Positions 23,977 to 31,718 of a stretch of 64,000 bases of DNA are shown in pieces. The stretch lies in assembly GCF_014650435.1 (NCBI RefSeq), contig NZ_BMUY01000008.1, positions 318,285 to 382,284 of the forward strand. The letters are read 5' to 3'. Position 1 is the stretch's first letter, and the number at the start of each line of letters is the position of its first letter. The stretch is from Streptomyces tendae. Lineage in GTDB: Bacteria; Actinomycetota; Actinomycetes; Streptomycetales; Streptomycetaceae. The position numbers and the translations under genes are program-made. Under the pieces are notes generated by a model. That model ran no database searches. It saw only the letters and a list, made by a program, of their open reading frames with translations, and was not told where the DNA came from.

Positions 23977-25292
23977 CCGGCCGCCCGCCCGTCCTCGGTC
24001 CTTCCTCCGGCCCCGCACCCGAGCTGTTCACCTGGGAGTTCGCGAGCGACCCCTACCCCGCCTACGCCTGGCTGCGCGAAAACGCCCCCGTGCACCGCAC
24101 CCGGCTGCCCAGCGGAGTGGAGGCATGGCTGGTCACCCGGTACGCCGACGCGAAGCAGGCGCTCGCCGACCCGCGGCTGTCCAAGAACCCGGCGCACCAC
24201 GACGAACCCGCGCACGCCAAGGGCAAGACCGGCATTCCGGGGGAGCGGAAGGCCGAGCTGATGACCCATCTGCTGAACATCGACCCGCCCGACCACACCC
24301 GGCTGCGGCGGCTGGTCAGCAAGGCGTTCACGCCCCGGCGCGTGGCCGAGTTCGCGCCCCGGGTGCAGGAGCTGGCCGACGGCCTCATCGACCGGTTCGC
24401 GGAGACCGGCTCCGCCGACCTGATCCACGAGTTCGCCTTCCCGCTGCCCATCTACGCCATCTGCGACCTGCTCGGCGTCCCCCGCGAGGACCAGGACGAC
24501 TTCCGGGACTGGGCGGGCATGATGATCCGTCACCAAGGAGGCCCGCGGGGCGGTGTCGCCCGGTCGGTGAAGAAGATGCGCGGCTACCTCGCCGACCTCA
24601 TCCATCGCAAGCGCGCCGCGCTGCCGCCCGAGCCCGCCCCCGGCGAGGACCTCATCTCCGGTCTGATCCGCGCCTCCGACCACGGCGAGCACCTCACCGA
24701 GAACGAGGCCGCGGCCATGGCCTTCATCCTGCTCTTCGCGGGATTCGAGACCACGGTCAACCTCATCGGCAACGGCACCTACGCGCTGCTCACCCACCCC
24801 GAGCAGCGGGAGCGGCTGCAGACCTCCCTGGCCGCCGGGGAGCGCGGCCTGCTGGAGACCGGCGTCGAGGAACTCCTGCGCTACGACGGTCCGGTGGAGC
24901 TGGCCACCTGGCGCTTCGCCACCCGGCAGCTGACCATCGGCGGGCAGGACGTCGCGGCCGGCGACCCGGTCCTCGTCGTCCTGGCCGCCGCCGACCGGGA
25001 CCCGGAGCGGTTCACCGACCCGGACACCCTGGACCTCGCCCGCCGCGACAGCCAGCACCTCGGGTACGGCCACGGCATCCACTACTGCCTCGGCGCCCCG
25101 CTCGCCCGGCTGGAGGGCCAGACGGCGCTGGCCACGCTGCTGACCCGGCTGCCGGACCTCCGCCTCGCCGCCGACCCGGCCGAACTCCGGTGGCGCGGCG
25201 GCCTCATCATGCGCGGTCTGCGCACCCTGCCGGTCTCGTTCACGCCGCCCGCGGCTTCGGCGGAGAACGGTCCGTCGACGACGCAAAAGTGA
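23973..25292 (+). CDS. Cytochrome P450 (CYP107-like)
   Basis: 439 residues. The I-helix reads AGFETT (usually AGHETT; the Thr is kept). EELLR gives the ExxR pair. The haem loop is YGHGIHYCLG, with the Cys ligand intact and Tyr in place of the usual Phe. The N-terminus has the WEFASDPYPAYAWLREN pattern of bacterial class I P450s. Ferredoxin and reductase genes are not nearby. ATG 23973 overlaps the mazG stop. From memory, the syntenic S. coelicolor gene is CYP107U1, linked to sporulation and antibiotic production; I cannot verify identity here. Confidence 0.95.
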   Translation: MTGRPPVLGPSSGPAPELFTWEFASDPYPAYAWLRENAPVHRTRLPSGVEAWLVTRYADAKQALADPRLSKNPAHHDEPAHAKGKTGIPGERKAELMTHLLNIDPPDHTRLRRLVSKAFTPRRVAEFAPRVQELADGLIDRFAETGSADLIHEFAFPLPIYAICDLLGVPREDQDDFRDWAGMMIRHQGGPRGGVARSVKKMRGYLADLIHRKRAALPPEPAPGEDLISGLIRASDHGEHLTENEAAAMAFILLFAGFETTVNLIGNGTYALLTHPEQRERLQTSLAAGERGLLETGVEELLRYDGPVELATWRFATRQLTIGGQDVAAGDPVLVVLAAADRDPERFTDPDTLDLARRDSQHLGYGHGIHYCLGAPLARLEGQTALATLLTRLPDLRLAADPAELRWRGGLIMRGLRTLPVSFTPPAASAENGPSTTQK

Positions 25293-25338
25293 CACGCGCT
25301 CAACTCTGTGATCTTCACGTGATCTGCGCGGCATGAAC

Positions 25339-25366
25339 TTGTGACAAGCGATGATCTCCCTATACG
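25339..25366 (+). promoter_or_regulatory. Probable rpfB promoter
   Basis: TTGTGA (25339-25344) and TATACG (25361-25366) are separated by 16 bases, about 70 bases upstream of the start. The -35 box lies within a CTTG-TGA-CAAG palindrome, and a TCACGTGA palindrome occurs near 25316-25323. Confidence 0.5.
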
Positions 25367-25435
25367 TTCACGGATCAACGTGGTGTCGAGCGTCAACCAC
25401 CGCGTGGACCCCGTCGTCTTGTGAAAGGTCGTCGC

Positions 25436-26455
25436 ATGCTCTCCGGGAACGGTCGTCACCGCCGCCCCCGCCAGGCACCCGCTCTGGTCGTCGCCGCCGG
25501 AGTGACCGGCTCCGCCATCGCTATCCCGCTGCTCGGCGCCACCGGCGCCCACGCGGCCGACTCCGCGAACTGGGACCAGGTCGCCGAATGCGAGACCGGA
25601 GGCGCCTGGAGTCAGAACAGCGGCAACGGGTACTACGGCGGCCTGGCGCTGTCCCAGGACGCATGGGAGCAGTACGGCGGCCTGGACTACGCCCCCAGCG
25701 CCGACCGGGCCAGTCGCTCCCAGCAGATAAGAATCGCCGAGAAGATACAGGCGGACCAGGGCATCGCCGCCTGGCCGACCTGCGGTCTGCTCGCCGGCCT
25801 GGGCAACGACTCCGGGGCCACGGGCGGCGGCTCCGGCGCGGCCGGTGACGGGACGTCGGAGGGTTCGGACACCTCGGGGGAGACGGACACCACCAAGTCG
25901 TCCGAATCACCCGCGACCACCGAGACGCCCGAGTCGTCCCAGTCGCCCGAGTCGTCCGGCACGACCGACTCGTCCGGCACGGGCGAGACTTCGGAGTCGA
26001 CGTCCGGAGCGTCCTCTTCATCCCCTTCGCCCTCTTCTTCGGCTTCATCCTCGCCGTCGCCCGACGCTTCGTCCGACGGTGCGGACCAATCCACCAAGAC
26101 GGACACCTCGCCCGAATCCGACCCCTCCGCCACTGCCGAACCGCAGGGCACCGAGGGCTCGTCCGGCTCCGGCAAGCACCGCGGCGGCAGTGCGGAGGAG
26201 GGCGTGACGGGAGAGGGGCGTACGGACCCGGCGTCGGGCCGGCACGCCTCGCGCGACGGTGACGAGCGAGAGGCCGGGGACGGGCGTTACGTCGTGCGCA
26301 CCGGCGACAGTCTCTGGGCCATCGCCGACTCCCTTGACGTCGACGGCGGGTGGCACGCGCTCTACGCCGACAACGAGTCCGTCGTCGGTGCCGATCCCGA
26401 CCACATCCTGCCCGGTCAGACGCTCACGGTCACGGGCGAATCGGGCGAAAAGTAG
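25436..26455 (+). CDS. rpfB: Resuscitation-promoting factor with LysM domain (RpfB-like)
   Basis: 339 residues. The signal peptide ends near ATGAHA. An Rpf lysozyme-like domain (DSANWDQVAECETGGAW, catalytic Glu in CETGG, Cys pair CETG...PTCG) is followed by a Ser/Thr/Glu-rich linker of about 170 residues and a C-terminal LysM (YVVRTGDSLWAIAD) that binds peptidoglycan. Rpf muralytic enzymes cleave the wall during spore germination. ATG 25436 fits AAGG at 25424-25427 better than the GTG at 25421. It lies tandem with rpfA; the linker is far longer here. The symbol follows S. coelicolor usage from memory. Confidence 0.93.
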   Translation: MLSGNGRHRRPRQAPALVVAAGVTGSAIAIPLLGATGAHAADSANWDQVAECETGGAWSQNSGNGYYGGLALSQDAWEQYGGLDYAPSADRASRSQQIRIAEKIQADQGIAAWPTCGLLAGLGNDSGATGGGSGAAGDGTSEGSDTSGETDTTKSSESPATTETPESSQSPESSGTTDSSGTGETSESTSGASSSSPSPSSSASSSPSPDASSDGADQSTKTDTSPESDPSATAEPQGTEGSSGSGKHRGGSAEEGVTGEGRTDPASGRHASRDGDEREAGDGRYVVRTGDSLWAIADSLDVDGGWHALYADNESVVGADPDHILPGQTLTVTGESGEK

Positions 26456-26535
26456 GGGGAGTTCGCGTCACGGTTAGAGATCATATGTCCCTTTTGGATC
26501 TCGTGAGAGATAGGTCTCAGAAGCCGTGATCGTCT

Positions 26536-26565
26536 TTGAAAATCCGCGGAGCGCGTGTCTACGGT
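26536..26565 (+). promoter_or_regulatory. rpfA promoter
   Basis: TTGAAA (26536-26541) and TACGGT (26560-26565) with an 18-base spacer lie just before the riboswitch, as expected for a vegetative-type promoter. Transcription would start near 26572. Confidence 0.6.
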
Positions 26566-26600
26566 CATGACCGCTCGCCACCGCGGGCCCCGACAGCCGC

Positions 26601-26798
26601 AACGCCGAATCCTGCCAGCGGCCGTCCGGGAACAGTCGTCGCGTCAAGCGCCGCAGGCAGGAGCGGGGGACCCAAGGTAAGCGCCGCACCGGGCAGTTGA
26701 GCCGGAGCGGCTAGGGGTGAAGCCGAGTTCCGCCAGGAACCCGGCCGGGCAACTCAACCGGCCCGAACCCGACAGCTCACCTCGCAGGCGTCGGTGAG
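26601..26798 (+). promoter_or_regulatory. ydaO/yuaA-type c-di-AMP riboswitch upstream of rpfA
   Basis: The leader carries the ydaO hallmarks in order: AACGCCGAATCCTGCC (26601-26616), GCGGGGGACCCA (about 26666), TAGGGGTGAAGCC (about 26712) and CCGACAGCTCACCTCGCAGG (26769-26788). ACGCC (26602-26606) can pair with GGCGT (26787-26791) as P1. CTCACC (26776-26781) can instead pair with GGTGAG (26793-26798), which overlaps the ribosome site GAGGGG, offering a switch mechanism. S. coelicolor rpfA is known to be controlled by a c-di-AMP riboswitch. Confidence 0.93.
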
Positions 26799-26808
26799 GG
26801 GATCAACC

Positions 26809-27537
26809 ATGCTGTTTTCCGGCAAGGGCAAGCACCGTCGCCCGTCCAAGGCCACCCGTGTCATCGCCGTCGCCGGCGTCACCGGTGCCGCCGTCGCCGC
26901 CCCGCTGATGGCGGCCGGCAACGCCTCCGCCGCCACCGCGTCCGAGTGGGACGCCGTCGCCCAGTGCGAGTCCGGCGGCAACTGGTCCATCAACACCGGC
27001 AACGGTTACTACGGCGGTCTGCAGTTCTCCGCCTCCACCTGGGCCGCCTACGGCGGTACGCAGTACGCCTCCAGTGCCGACCAGGCGAGCAAGGCGCAGC
27101 AGATCGAGATCGCCGAGAAGGTCCTCGCGGGCCAGGGCAAGGGTGCCTGGCCGGTCTGCGGCACCGGCCTGTCGGGCGCCGCGTACACCGGTGGCGGTTC
27201 GCAGGACAGCGGTTCCGGCAGCTCCGAGAGCTCGCAGAGCCAGAGCAGCGGCTCCACCGCCGAGCGCTCCACCGAGCAGAAGGCCTCCCGCTCCTCCGAG
27301 CGTCCGGCCGCCGAGCCGAAGGCCGAGAAGCCCGCCAAGAAGACCGTCACCACCCCGACCGGCAAGAAGGTCGAGAAGGGCGACGGCGAGTACAAGGTCG
27401 TCAAGGGCGACACCCTCAGCTCGATCGCCGAGGAGCACGACGTCAAGGGCGGCTGGGCGAAGCTGTTCAAGCTGAACGACGACATCGTCGACGACGCCGA
27501 CCTGATCTACCCGGGCCAGCAGCTGCACCTGAAGTAA
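26809..27537 (+). CDS. rpfA: Resuscitation-promoting factor RpfA (Rpf plus LysM)
   Basis: 242 residues. The signal peptide ends after NASA. An Rpf domain (SEWDAVAQCESGGNW, catalytic Glu in CESGG; NGYYGGLQFSASTW; WPVCG) is followed by a Ser/Lys/Ala linker of about 80 residues and a C-terminal LysM (YKVVKGDTLSSIAEEHDV). This is a secreted wall-cleaving enzyme for germination and growth. ATG 26809 has GAGGGG at 26796-26801. It is expressed from its own promoter through the c-di-AMP riboswitch and closed by a very strong terminator at 27557. Confidence 0.96.
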   Translation: MLFSGKGKHRRPSKATRVIAVAGVTGAAVAAPLMAAGNASAATASEWDAVAQCESGGNWSINTGNGYYGGLQFSASTWAAYGGTQYASSADQASKAQQIEIAEKVLAGQGKGAWPVCGTGLSGAAYTGGGSQDSGSGSSESSQSQSSGSTAERSTEQKASRSSERPAAEPKAEKPAKKTVTTPTGKKVEKGDGEYKVVKGDTLSSIAEEHDVKGGWAKLFKLNDDIVDDADLIYPGQQLHLK

Positions 27538-27556
27538 GCGGCGGCGGCCCCGCGAC

Positions 27557-27604
27557 TCCCGCCCCGGTGCGTGTTCCCCCGTACGCACCGGGGCGGGATT
27601 TTTC
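27557..27604 (+). terminator. Strong intrinsic terminator of rpfA
   Basis: A perfect 16-bp stem (27557-27572 with 27583-27598), a 10-base loop and TTTTT directly after. It is the clearest terminator in the window. Confidence 0.95.
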
Positions 27605-27633
27605 ACGTCCCGCGCCCACGGGGTACCCGCCCG

Positions 27634-27718
27634 GTTTCCGGAAACGTCTTTGTTCCGTTCGGAAACAATTTACTCTCGGTTCTGTCCAGCGGGTGGGCGA
27701 TCGGCTGGCCGATCGCCC
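27634..27718. promoter_or_regulatory. Palindromes in the enolase upstream region
   Basis: GTTTCCGGAAAC (27634-27645) is a perfect palindrome. GTTCCGTTCGGAAAC (27652-27666) repeats the same half-sites with a 2-base spacer. GGGCGATCGG/CCGATCGCCC (27695-27704 with 27709-27718) is a perfect 10-4-10 repeat. A TAGGCT -10-like box lies at 27728-27733. All suggest regulated eno transcription; the factor is unknown. Confidence 0.5.
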
Positions 27719-27809
27719 GGAGCCGGTTAGGCTCGGTCCCGCAGAGCCGCCGCGGTCCCGCGGGACCCGCGCGTCACACCGAAGCGTCACATTGAAGAAG
27801 GAGATGCTC

Positions 27810-29090
27810 GTGCCGTCCATCGACGTCGTCGTAGCCCGGGAAATCCTGGACTCCCGAGGCAACCCCACGGTCGAGGTCGAGGTCGGCCTCGACGACGGCA
27901 GCACGGGTCGTGCCGCCGTTCCGTCCGGCGCCTCCACCGGTGCCTTCGAGGCCATCGAACTCCGTGACGGCGACGCGAGCCGTTACCTCGGCAAGGGTGT
28001 CGAGAAGGCCGTGCTGGCCGTCATCGAGCAGATCGGCCCGGAGCTGGTCGGCTACGACGCCACCGAGCAGCGCCTGATCGACCAGGCCATGTTCGACCTG
28101 GACGCCACCGACAACAAGGGCTCGCTCGGCGCCAACGCCATCCTCGGCGTCTCCCTCGCCGTCGCCCACGCCGCCTCCGAGGCCAGCGACCTGCCGCTCT
28201 TCCGCTACCTGGGCGGCCCGAACGCGCACCTGCTGCCGGTACCGATGATGAACATCCTGAACGGCGGCTCGCACGCCGACTCCAACGTGGACATCCAGGA
28301 GTTCATGATCGCCCCGATCGGCGCGGAGTCCTTCTCCGAGGCCCTGCGCTGGGGCGCCGAGGTCTACCACACCCTCAAGAAGGTCCTGAAGAACAAGGGC
28401 CTGGCCACCGGCCTCGGCGACGAGGGCGGCTTCGCCCCGAACCTCGGCTCCAACCGCGAGGCCCTCGACCTCATCCTCGAGGCGATCAAGGAGGCCGGCT
28501 ACACCCCCGGCGAGCAGATCGCCCTCGCGCTCGACGTCGCCGCGTCCGAGTTCTACAAGGACGGCTCCTACTCCTTCGAGGGCAAGGAGCGCACCGCCGC
28601 CGAGATGACCGAGTACTACGCCGAGCTGGTCGAGGCGTACCCGCTGGTCTCCATCGAGGACCCGCTGTTCGAGGACGACTGGGCCGGCTGGAACACCATC
28701 ACCGCCAAGCTCGGCGACAAGGTGCAGCTGGTCGGCGACGACCTGTTCGTCACCAACCCGGAGCGCCTGGCCCGCGGCATCGAGGAGAACTCGGCCAACG
28801 CCCTGCTGGTCAAGGTCAACCAGATCGGCTCGCTGACCGAGACCCTGGACGCCGTCGAGCTGGCCCAGCGCAACGGCTTCAAGTGCATGATGTCCCACCG
28901 CTCCGGCGAGACCGAGGACGTCACCATCGCCGACCTGGCCGTCGCCACCAACTGCGGCCAGATCAAGACCGGCGCCCCGGCCCGCTCCGAGCGCGTGGCC
29001 AAGTACAACCAGCTGCTGCGCATCGAGGAGATCCTCGACGACGCCGCGGTGTACGCCGGCCGCAGCGCGTTCCCGCGGTTCAAGGGCTGA
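27810..29090 (+). CDS. eno: Enolase
   Basis: 426 residues, the standard length. It begins with SIDVVVAREILDSRGNPTVE. The substrate-loop motif PSGASTGAFEAIELRD is present. Metal ligands fall in ALDVAASEF, SIEDPLFEDDW and LVGDDLFVTN, and the catalytic Lys/His region contains LLVKVNQIGSLTET and MMSHRSGETED. It interconverts 2-phosphoglycerate and phosphoenolpyruvate. GTG 27810 is chosen because AAGGAG (27798-27803) is six bases away; an ATG at 27804 abuts the ribosome site. It is followed by divIC, DUF501 and ppx genes in the same direction. Confidence 0.98.
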   Translation: MPSIDVVVAREILDSRGNPTVEVEVGLDDGSTGRAAVPSGASTGAFEAIELRDGDASRYLGKGVEKAVLAVIEQIGPELVGYDATEQRLIDQAMFDLDATDNKGSLGANAILGVSLAVAHAASEASDLPLFRYLGGPNAHLLPVPMMNILNGGSHADSNVDIQEFMIAPIGAESFSEALRWGAEVYHTLKKVLKNKGLATGLGDEGGFAPNLGSNREALDLILEAIKEAGYTPGEQIALALDVAASEFYKDGSYSFEGKERTAAEMTEYYAELVEAYPLVSIEDPLFEDDWAGWNTITAKLGDKVQLVGDDLFVTNPERLARGIEENSANALLVKVNQIGSLTETLDAVELAQRNGFKCMMSHRSGETEDVTIADLAVATNCGQIKTGAPARSERVAKYNQLLRIEEILDDAAVYAGRSAFPRFKG

Positions 29091-29128
29091 GCGCCACCCG
29101 GTAAGGCCCCGTAAGAGGCAGCGTCGTA

Positions 29129-29173
29129 CGTACGTCCCCGTATCCGGTCCCGTACCGTGTGCGGGGACGTACG
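29129..29173 (+). terminator. Hairpin between eno and divIC
   Basis: Perfect 12-bp arms (29129-29140 with 29162-29173) enclose a 21-base loop, about 40 bases after the eno stop. There is no T-run, so it may be an attenuator, an mRNA-end stabiliser or an operator rather than a full terminator. Confidence 0.45.
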
Positions 29174-29198
29174 CGCGTGCACGGGAGGCGGAGACCAG

Positions 29199-29681
29199 AT
29201 GGCCGTGAAGGACCGGGACCGTTTCTCCACCGCGACCAGGATCCGGATCATCGGGGAGCAGACCGCGGCCCGGGTCTACCGCTCGCAGACCAAGCGCCAG
29301 GCCCGGCGCTCCCGGCTGACCGGCCGGGCGGCGCTGCTCGCCATGGTGCTCTGCTCGCTCGTCGTGGCCCTCGCCTACCCGATCCGGCAGTACGTCGCCC
29401 AGCGCGCCGAGATCGCCGATCTCCAGCGGGAGCAGCGGGAGACCCGGCAGCGGGTCGAGGACCTGCGCGACCTCAAGGCACGCTGGCAGGACGACGCCTA
29501 CGCCGAGCAGCAGGTACGGCTGCGGTTGCACTACGTGATGCCGGGGGAGACGGGGTTCGTCGTCGTCGACCCGGACGCCGCCAAGCAGGCCCGTGCCGAG
29601 GCCGGCGCCGCCGACCGCCCCTGGTACCGGAACGTGTGGGACGGGGTCGACAAGGCCGACGCCGCCACCCGCCGGGGGTGA
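29199..29681 (+). CDS. divIC: Septum formation initiator DivIC
   Basis: 160 residues: a basic cytoplasmic N-terminus, one transmembrane helix (about residues 44-64, ALLAMVLCSLVVALAYP), then a coiled coil (EIADLQREQRETRQRVEDL) and the RLRLHYVMPGETG motif of the DivIC/FtsB family. DivIC works with FtsL and FtsQ in the division complex at sporulation septa and cross-walls. ATG 29199 follows GGAGG at 29183-29187. It lies between eno and the DUF501 gene, an arrangement common in actinobacteria. Confidence 0.93.
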   Translation: MAVKDRDRFSTATRIRIIGEQTAARVYRSQTKRQARRSRLTGRAALLAMVLCSLVVALAYPIRQYVAQRAEIADLQREQRETRQRVEDLRDLKARWQDDAYAEQQVRLRLHYVMPGETGFVVVDPDAAKQARAEAGAADRPWYRNVWDGVDKADAATRRG

Positions 29682-29748
29682 ACCCACCGCGCCGACCGTG
29701 CCGGCCCCTCCGGCAGTGACTCAACAGGAAGACCAGCAGAAGACAGTC

Positions 29749-30291
29749 ATGCAGACTCCCCCGCCGACCACCCCGCGCACCGAGCCGACCGACGCGGACG
29801 TGGCGGCCTTCAAGCAGCAGCTCGGCCGCCCCCCGCGCGGTCTGCGCGCCATCGCCCACCGCTGCCCGTGCGGGCAGCCCGACGTGGTGGAGACGGCGCC
29901 GCGGCTGCCCGACGGCACGCCCTTCCCCACGCTGTACTACCTGACGTGCCCCAAGGCGGCCTCCGCCATCGGCACGCTGGAGGCGAACGGCGTGATGAAG
30001 GAGATGACCGAGCGCCTGGGCACCGACCCGGAGCTGGCGGCCGCCTACCGCGCCGCGCACGAGGACTACGTCCGGCGCCGCGACGAGATCGAGGAGCTGA
30101 CCGGCTTCCCCAGCGCGGGCGGCATGCCGGACCGCGTGAAGTGCCTGCACGTGCTGGTCGCCCACTCGCTGGCCGCCGGCCCCGGCGTCAACCCGCTGGG
30201 CGACGAGGCGATCGCGATGCTGCCCGAGTGGTGGCGCAAGGGGCCCTGCGTGACGCCCACCGACCAGACCGGCCAGGAGGACGCCCAGTGA
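29749..30291 (+). CDS. DUF501 family protein
   Basis: 180 residues of the actinobacterial DUF501 family: LGRPPRGLRAIAHRCPCG, then PFPTLYYLTCPKAASAIGTL and GGMPDRVKCLHVLVAHSLA. The several Cys and His residues (CPCG, TCP, KCLH, AHSL) suggest a metal site. Function is unknown. A position between divIC and ppx is conserved in related genomes as far as I recall. ATG 29749 is a cautious choice; an in-frame GTG at 29716 is possible. Its stop overlaps the next start (GTGA). Confidence 0.88.
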   Translation: MQTPPPTTPRTEPTDADVAAFKQQLGRPPRGLRAIAHRCPCGQPDVVETAPRLPDGTPFPTLYYLTCPKAASAIGTLEANGVMKEMTERLGTDPELAAAYRAAHEDYVRRRDEIEELTGFPSAGGMPDRVKCLHVLVAHSLAAGPGVNPLGDEAIAMLPEWWRKGPCVTPTDQTGQEDAQ

Positions 30292-31253
30292 CCCGGGTCG
30301 CCGCCGTCGACTGCGGTACGAACTCCATCCGGCTCCTGGTGGCCGACGCCACTGTGTCCGACAGCGCCTCCGGCGCGGGGACCACGGGCGAGCTGACCGA
30401 CCTGGACCGCCGTATGACCATCGTGCGGCTCGGCCAGGGTGTCGACGGCACCGGGCGGCTGGCGCCCGAGGCGCTGGAGCGGACCTTCGCCGCCTGCCGG
30501 GAGTACGCGGGGATCATCAAGGCGCACGGCGCCGAGCGGCTGCGCTTCGTCGCCACCTCCGCCTCCCGCGACGCGGAGAACCGGGACGACTTCGTGCGCG
30601 GTGTGCTGGACATCCTGGGCGTGGAGCCGGAGGTCATCTCGGGCGACCAGGAGGCCGAGTTCTCCTTCACCGGTGCCACCAGGGAGCTGGCGGGGCGGGA
30701 CCACCTGGACAAGCCCTACCTGGTCGTCGACATCGGCGGCGGCTCCACCGAGTTCGTCGTGGGCGACGACCACGTGCGTGCCGCCCGCTCCGTGGACGTC
30801 GGCTGCGTGCGGATGACCGAGCGGCACCTGGTGCGCGACGGCGCGGTGACCGACCCGCCCACCGCGGAGCAGGTCACCGCGATGCGGGCCGACATCGAGG
30901 CCGCCCTGGACCTGGCCGAGCGGACGGTGCCGCTGCGCGAGGCGCGCACGCTGGTGGGGCTCGCGGGGTCGGTGACGTCGGTGTCCGCGATCGCGCAGGA
31001 GCTGCCCCAGTACGACTCGGCCGCCATCCACCACTCCCGTGTCTCCCGCGACCGGGTCCGGGAGATCACCGACTGGCTGCTGGCCTCCACCCACGCCGAG
31101 CGCGCGGCGGTTCCCTCCCTGCACCCGGGCCGCGTCGACGTGATCGCGGCCGGGGCCCTGACACTGCTGGCGATCATGGAGCGGACGGGCGCGGCGGAGG
31201 TCGTCGTGAGCGAGCACGACATCCTCGACGGCATCGCCTGGTCGATCGCGTAG
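30288..31253 (+). CDS. ppx: Exopolyphosphatase/guanosine pentaphosphatase family protein
   Basis: 321 residues with the ASKHA fold: phosphate-1 motif VDCGTNSIRLLVAD, then FVATSASRDAENRDDF, the E-G-x-Q-E-like turn SGDQEAEFSF, phosphate-2 YLVVDIGGGSTEFV and VGLAGSVTSVSAIA. It is a short single-domain form without the HD-like C-terminal extension of E. coli Ppx/GppA, as in mycobacterial Ppx1/Ppx2. It degrades inorganic polyphosphate or pppGpp. GTG 30288 overlaps the DUF501 stop by four bases. Confidence 0.93.
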   Translation: MTRVAAVDCGTNSIRLLVADATVSDSASGAGTTGELTDLDRRMTIVRLGQGVDGTGRLAPEALERTFAACREYAGIIKAHGAERLRFVATSASRDAENRDDFVRGVLDILGVEPEVISGDQEAEFSFTGATRELAGRDHLDKPYLVVDIGGGSTEFVVGDDHVRAARSVDVGCVRMTERHLVRDGAVTDPPTAEQVTAMRADIEAALDLAERTVPLREARTLVGLAGSVTSVSAIAQELPQYDSAAIHHSRVSRDRVREITDWLLASTHAERAAVPSLHPGRVDVIAAGALTLLAIMERTGAAEVVVSEHDILDGIAWSIA

Positions 31254-31718
31254 GGGCCCGCGCGCGGTGGCGGCGCGGTGCCCCGCGGTGGTCTTGTGGT
31301 GGCCGTGCGGTAGCGGTCTGAGCAGGACGGACGACGATTGAGCGGGTGCCGGGGGGCCTCTCGGGGCCCCTCGGCGGGACCCCGCCGGGAAAGTTCGTGA
31401 AGTTCTTCACAAGGAATTGGGCCCCGACGGACGACAAAAGCGCGTGCGTTGACCCTTTTGGGGTTTCAACTGCCCTTTGAACGTGTTCAGGTCGGTGTCG
31501 CGAAGGGGTCCCGCAGGGTCCTCACGGAAGGCTGGTCCACCGTCCCGGAGGTGCGGAGGCGCAGCTCACGCGGCATTGACAACGGGGTGCCCTACACGCT
31601 GGTTCCTTCGCCCGCCATGATCTCCGTCACGTGGGTGGCGGATGGTAGCACAGCACCCACCGAAGCTTGTGAAGGGGCGCACGATCGACCCCCCTCAACC
31701 GGGTGGATACTCGATGGC
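31254..31718. other. Gene-free region upstream of ndh
   Basis: Several GC-rich hairpins (for example CGGCGGG/CCCGCCG near 31371-31387) may end ppx transcription. A Rex-like operator is at 31395-31412 and a TGAAC/GTTCA palindrome at 31478-31489. An in-frame upstream extension of ndh from 31449 lacks any NDH-2 similarity. Confidence 0.6.
31395..31412. promoter_or_regulatory. Rex (redox) operator-like site upstream of ndh
   Basis: TCGTGAAGTTCTTCACAA matches the published Streptomyces Rex operator TTGTGAAnnnnTTCACAA at 13 of 14 defined positions. It lies about 310 bases before the ndh start. Rex senses the NADH/NAD+ ratio and represses respiratory genes, so control of an NADH dehydrogenase is coherent. 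Confidence 0.8.

Noticed and set aside
31478..31489. Second Rex-type site (TGAAC/GTTCA)
   Set aside because: Half-site spacing (2 instead of 4) and bases do not fit the Rex consensus.
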